Shown: in pieces, positions 6,721 to 8,540 of the stretch
Position numbering within the stretch: the stretch's first letter is position 1
How the letters are laid out: every line of letters starts with the position of its first letter
Source: Pirellulaceae bacterium
GTDB lineage: Bacteria > Planctomycetota > Planctomycetia > Pirellulales > Pirellulaceae
Length of the DNA stretch: 8,540 bases
Reading direction: 5' to 3'
NCBI GenBank assembly: GCA_020846515.1
Contig: JADLDX010000503.1
Coordinates: 1 to 8,540, forward strand
Translations under genes and position numbers: made by a program
Notes under the pieces: model-generated
The model's input: only the letters and a program-made list of their open reading frames with translations
The model's database searches: none
Told to the model about the DNA's origin: nothing

Positions 6721-7359
6721 CTACGCGCTGGGTGTCTTTCTGGCTTGCCACCATTCCCAAGCGATCGGCACGGCTGAGACAAAGATGATGCCTAAGATGA
6801 CGATATGGAAGTTCTTCTTGACGATCTCTTGATTGCCAAACACATAGCCACCGATCAAGAACAGGCTGACCCAAGCGATCGCGCCGATGACGTTGTAGAA
6901 CCAGAAGCGGCGGTACTGCATGCCGCCAATTCCGGCGACGAAGGGCGCGAAGGTTCGCAAGATCGGCAGAAAGCGGGCCAGCACAATCGCTTTGCCGCCA
7001 TGCTTGTCATAAAAGGCTTGGGCTCGCAGCAGGTGATGCTTGTTCAATAACCAACCGGTGTCGCGTCGAAAAATCTGCGGGCCAACCCACTTGCCGATCG
7101 CATAGTTGACGGCGTCGCCCACGATGGCTGCGGCGATCAGTAGTGGCAACAACCAGCTAATGCTCAGGTTGTATTCAGGCTTGGCCGCAAAAGCGCCTAC
7201 GGCGAATAAGAGCGAATCACCAGGCAGGAACGGGGCGATTACCAAGCCCGTTTCGCTGAAAATGATCGCTACTAACAAGGCATAAAACCAACCGCCCATC
7301 TGCGTGATCAGTTCACCCAGATGCTCGTCCATGTGCAGGATCCAGTCGAGTATTTCCAT
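6721..7359 (-). CDS. DedA-family inner-membrane protein
   Basis: The 212-residue product is a multi-pass membrane protein of the DedA (SNARE-associated Golgi protein) family. Members are linked to membrane homeostasis, recycling of the undecaprenyl phosphate or phospholipid carrier, and proton-motive-force-dependent transport. Counting from ATG 7359: ETGLVIAPFLPGDS at 36-49 with the family Glu at 36 and PGD at 46-48, GDAVNYAIG at 81-89, and HGGKAIVLARFLPILRTFAP at about 121-140, including the conserved Arg 129 and Arg 135. These residues match the re-entrant-loop motifs of the family. Hydrophobic segments lie at about 24-35, 70-85, 156-174 and 185-200. Length is normal for the family. A longer form beginning at TTG 7407 adds 16 polar residues and has no family support, so ATG 7359 is preferred, although its ribosome site (AAGG, about 11 nt away) is weak. 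The specific paralogue cannot be named. Confidence 0.93.
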   Translation of the reverse strand: MEILDWILHMDEHLGELITQMGGWFYALLVAIIFSETGLVIAPFLPGDSLLFAVGAFAAKPEYNLSISWLLPLLIAAAIVGDAVNYAIGKWVGPQIFRRDTGWLLNKHHLLRAQAFYDKHGGKAIVLARFLPILRTFAPFVAGIGGMQYRRFWFYNVIGAIAWVSLFLIGGYVFGNQEIVKKNFHIVILGIIFVSAVPIAWEWWQARKTPSA

Positions 7360-7625
7360 GTCGAGCGAAGGCCTTGTCAGGATAAGGTGTGAGCAGCGAC
7401 GAACCAACCGTCACGCTGAAAATAAGTTCGATATGGGCCTAATAGTAGTCCAGAACCAACTGCCGCGGTGGAAGCCGGCCCAGGTCCAGCACCTTGAAGT
7501 TGCCTGCCCGGCTGCGATTATGCATGTTGTAGCGAGCATAACGAACCAGACGCGTCGCTGCATGGACCGACCATTGGCCTGACCATCAGGGCTGGACGGG
7601 TGGTGTCTGGGCCGGCGGTGTCTGG
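7360..7625. other. Intergenic region between dctA and the dedA-family gene
   Basis: The 266 nt hold no gene that I can support with confidence. On the minus strand a frame open from about 7588 to the TAG at 7439-7441 contains an ATG at 7525 and is listed separately as a doubtful small ORF. Near 7599-7627 are copies of GGTGTCTGG that recur inside the end of dctA. I found no convincing promoter for the dedA-family gene, which must be transcribed either from here or by read-through from dctA. Confidence 0.4.
7439..7525 (-). CDS. Doubtful small ORF or gene remnant (28 codons)
   Basis: From ATG 7525 the minus strand encodes 28 residues including NFKVLDLGRLPPRQLVLDYY before TAG. The same frame is open upstream for about 20 more codons (reading LVRYARYN just before the ATG) without another start. 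The composition looks protein-like, with mixed charged and hydrophobic residues and C/G-biased third positions, in a region otherwise without explanation. I do not recognise a family. It may be a short conserved protein, the decayed end of a lost gene, or chance. Confidence 0.2.
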   Translation of the reverse strand: MHNRSRAGNFKVLDLGRLPPRQLVLDYY

Positions 7626-7697
7626 CTACGTGGCCGTGTCGCTCCGCGACTCGGCACTTCCCCTCTTGGGTAATGTTTGGCTGGGCGGTGTCTGGCT
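7614..7697. repeat. 14-bp direct repeats flanking the dctA end
   Basis: GGCGGTGTCTGGCT occurs at 7614-7627 and at 7684-7697, exactly 70 bp apart, with a third imperfect copy (GGTGGTGTCTGGG) at 7600-7612. One copy lies within dctA, where it encodes SQTPP, and the other overlaps the stop codon. Together they bracket the REP-like hairpin. Confidence 0.7.
7626..7655 (-). repeat. Divergent REP-like unit forming the end of dctA
   Basis: On the minus strand the arms GCCGAGTCGC (7655-7646) and GCGACACGGC (7642-7633) pair at 9 of 10 positions around a 3-nt loop. They are followed by CACGTAGCC, whose TAG is the dctA stop. The layout matches the 2157-2182 unit read on its own plus strand: the core TCGCGGAGCGA is identical and the flanking stem bases differ as compensated pairs. 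It encodes the final residues AESRSDTAT. Confidence 0.7.
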
Positions 7698-8540
7698 GGT
7701 TGGTATCGATGTGCTCGGGTATAGCTCGGCCAGCATCTTACTGCGGTCAAAGGCTTTTTCATGGTTGGCCAGTACGACCGAGGCCACGCCATTGCCGATG
7801 AAGTTGGTGATGGCCCGCGCCTCGGACATGAAGCGATCGACCCCGAACAACAGGACGACGCCTTCGATCGGAATTACTTTCACCGCCGACAGCGTCGAGA
7901 CCAATACGACAAACCCCATGCCGGTCACCCCCGCGGCACCTTTGCTGGTCAGCATCAAGACGCCGATGATCGTCAGCAATTGCCACCAGGATAAATCGAC
8001 GTTGTAGACCTGCGCTAAAAAGATCGTGGCCATCGACAGATAGATCGTGGTACCGTCGAGATTAAACGAGTAACCGGCGGGTACCACCAAACCCACGATC
8101 GGTTTCGAACAACCCATGCGTTCGAGCTTTTCCATCAGCGCGGGCAACGCAGCTTCGCTGGATGAAGCGCCTAGTACGACCAACAATTCCGCGCGAATGT
8201 AGACCAGGAATCGCCACAGGCTGACTCGATAGTAGCGCATCAATCCCCAGAGCACGACGAACACAAACAAAGCCATGGTGATGTAAACGCTCAGCATCAA
8301 TTTGGCCAATGGCCACAGCGCGGCCAATCCAAACTTGCCAATCGTCGTGGCCATGCCACCCAGCGCCGCCAGCGGAGCCAGCCACATGATGATATGCAGC
8401 GCTCGAAACATATAGGGGCAGACCATCGACAGCGCAGCGATCGATCGCTCTTTGGCACGCAACGGTAATAAAGTGATGATTACACCGGCCACCACTGAAC
8501 CTAAGAGGACTTGCAGCGGCAGATTGCCTTGCAGGAAGTG
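7626..8540 (-). CDS. dctA: C4-dicarboxylate symporter DctA, C-terminal part (5' end outside window)
   Basis: This is a DAACS-family cation-coupled symporter of the inner membrane that imports succinate, fumarate or malate. The window shows the last 304 residues in an open frame that continues to the edge, so the start is missing; the GTG at 8495 is internal. Matches to E. coli DctA run throughout: IIMWLAPLAALGGMATTIGK, the HP1 serine motif GASSSEAALP (about 8171-8142), SFNLDGTTIY (about 8072-8043) and SKGAAGVTG. The substrate-site helix reads DRFMSEARAITNFIGNG (about 7838-7788). In glutamate transporters this helix reads D...D..R...N. Here the second Asp is Ser, as in DctA, while Arg and Asn are kept, which favours dicarboxylates over amino acids. 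The C-terminal 29 or so residues (from about 7715) are unlike the family and come from repeat DNA. The dedA-family gene follows on the same strand after a wide gap, so an operon is uncertain. Confidence 0.95.
   Translation of the reverse strand, partial: HFLQGNLPLQVLLGSVVAGVIITLLPLRAKERSIAALSMVCPYMFRALHIIMWLAPLAALGGMATTIGKFGLAALWPLAKLMLSVYITMALFVFVVLWGLMRYYRVSLWRFLVYIRAELLVVLGASSSEAALPALMEKLERMGCSKPIVGLVVPAGYSFNLDGTTIYLSMATIFLAQVYNVDLSWWQLLTIIGVLMLTSKGAAGVTGMGFVVLVSTLSAVKVIPIEGVVLLFGVDRFMSEARAITNFIGNGVASVVLANHEKAFDRSKMLAELYPSTSIPTSQTPPSQTLPKRGSAESRSDTAT

Noticed and set aside
7626..8495. Complete 289-residue transporter starting at GTG 8495
   Set aside because: The reading frame stays open to the window edge and upstream residues continue the DctA-like sequence. 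The gene is truncated by the window and does not start there.

Overview
The window looks like chromosomal DNA of a planctomycete, probably of the Pirellula/Rhodopirellula type. The evidence is indirect: moderately high GC, weak or absent Shine-Dalgarno sites on most genes, large secreted proteins of unknown function, an FG-GAP/VCBS propeller protein joined to a beta-sandwich tail, and intergenic spaces packed with GGGAGGG/CCCTCCC and GCCGCTTCGC-type inverted repeats. No taxonomic marker gene is present, so this placement is inference.

Layout. Positions 1-436 hold no gene. They contain two copies of a modular repeat (a 120-nt core at 1-120 and 198-317), each followed by a different insert and a shared GGGAGGGTTAGTT end. 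Next is a 522-codon secreted protein of unknown function (456-2024, +). A cluster of short REP-like repeats (2025-2215) starts directly after its stop codon. recQ follows (2424-4643, +), a RecQ helicase with RQC, HRDC and an extra C-terminal helix-turn-helix domain. After a 120-nt gap with a plausible -10 element comes a secreted seven-repeat FG-GAP propeller protein (4764-6548, +). The strand then switches. Between the convergent 3' ends (6549-6720) lies a structured intergenic element with interleaved perfect inverted repeats. On the minus strand are a DedA-family membrane protein (6721-7359) and, upstream of it, the C-terminal 304 residues of a DctA-type C4-dicarboxylate symporter (7626-8540, cut by the window edge). 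The end of dctA is built from the same REP-like family as the 2025-2215 cluster.

The genes do not form an obvious pathway. RecQ is a DNA-repair housekeeping gene, DedA and DctA are inner-membrane proteins, and the two other large genes encode exported proteins without a demonstrable partner. I see no new defence, CRISPR, phage, integron or biosynthetic system. The most unusual content is in the repeats: the interleaved inverted-repeat element at 6548-6708, the modular repeat at the left edge, and the repeat that has become the coding end of dctA.
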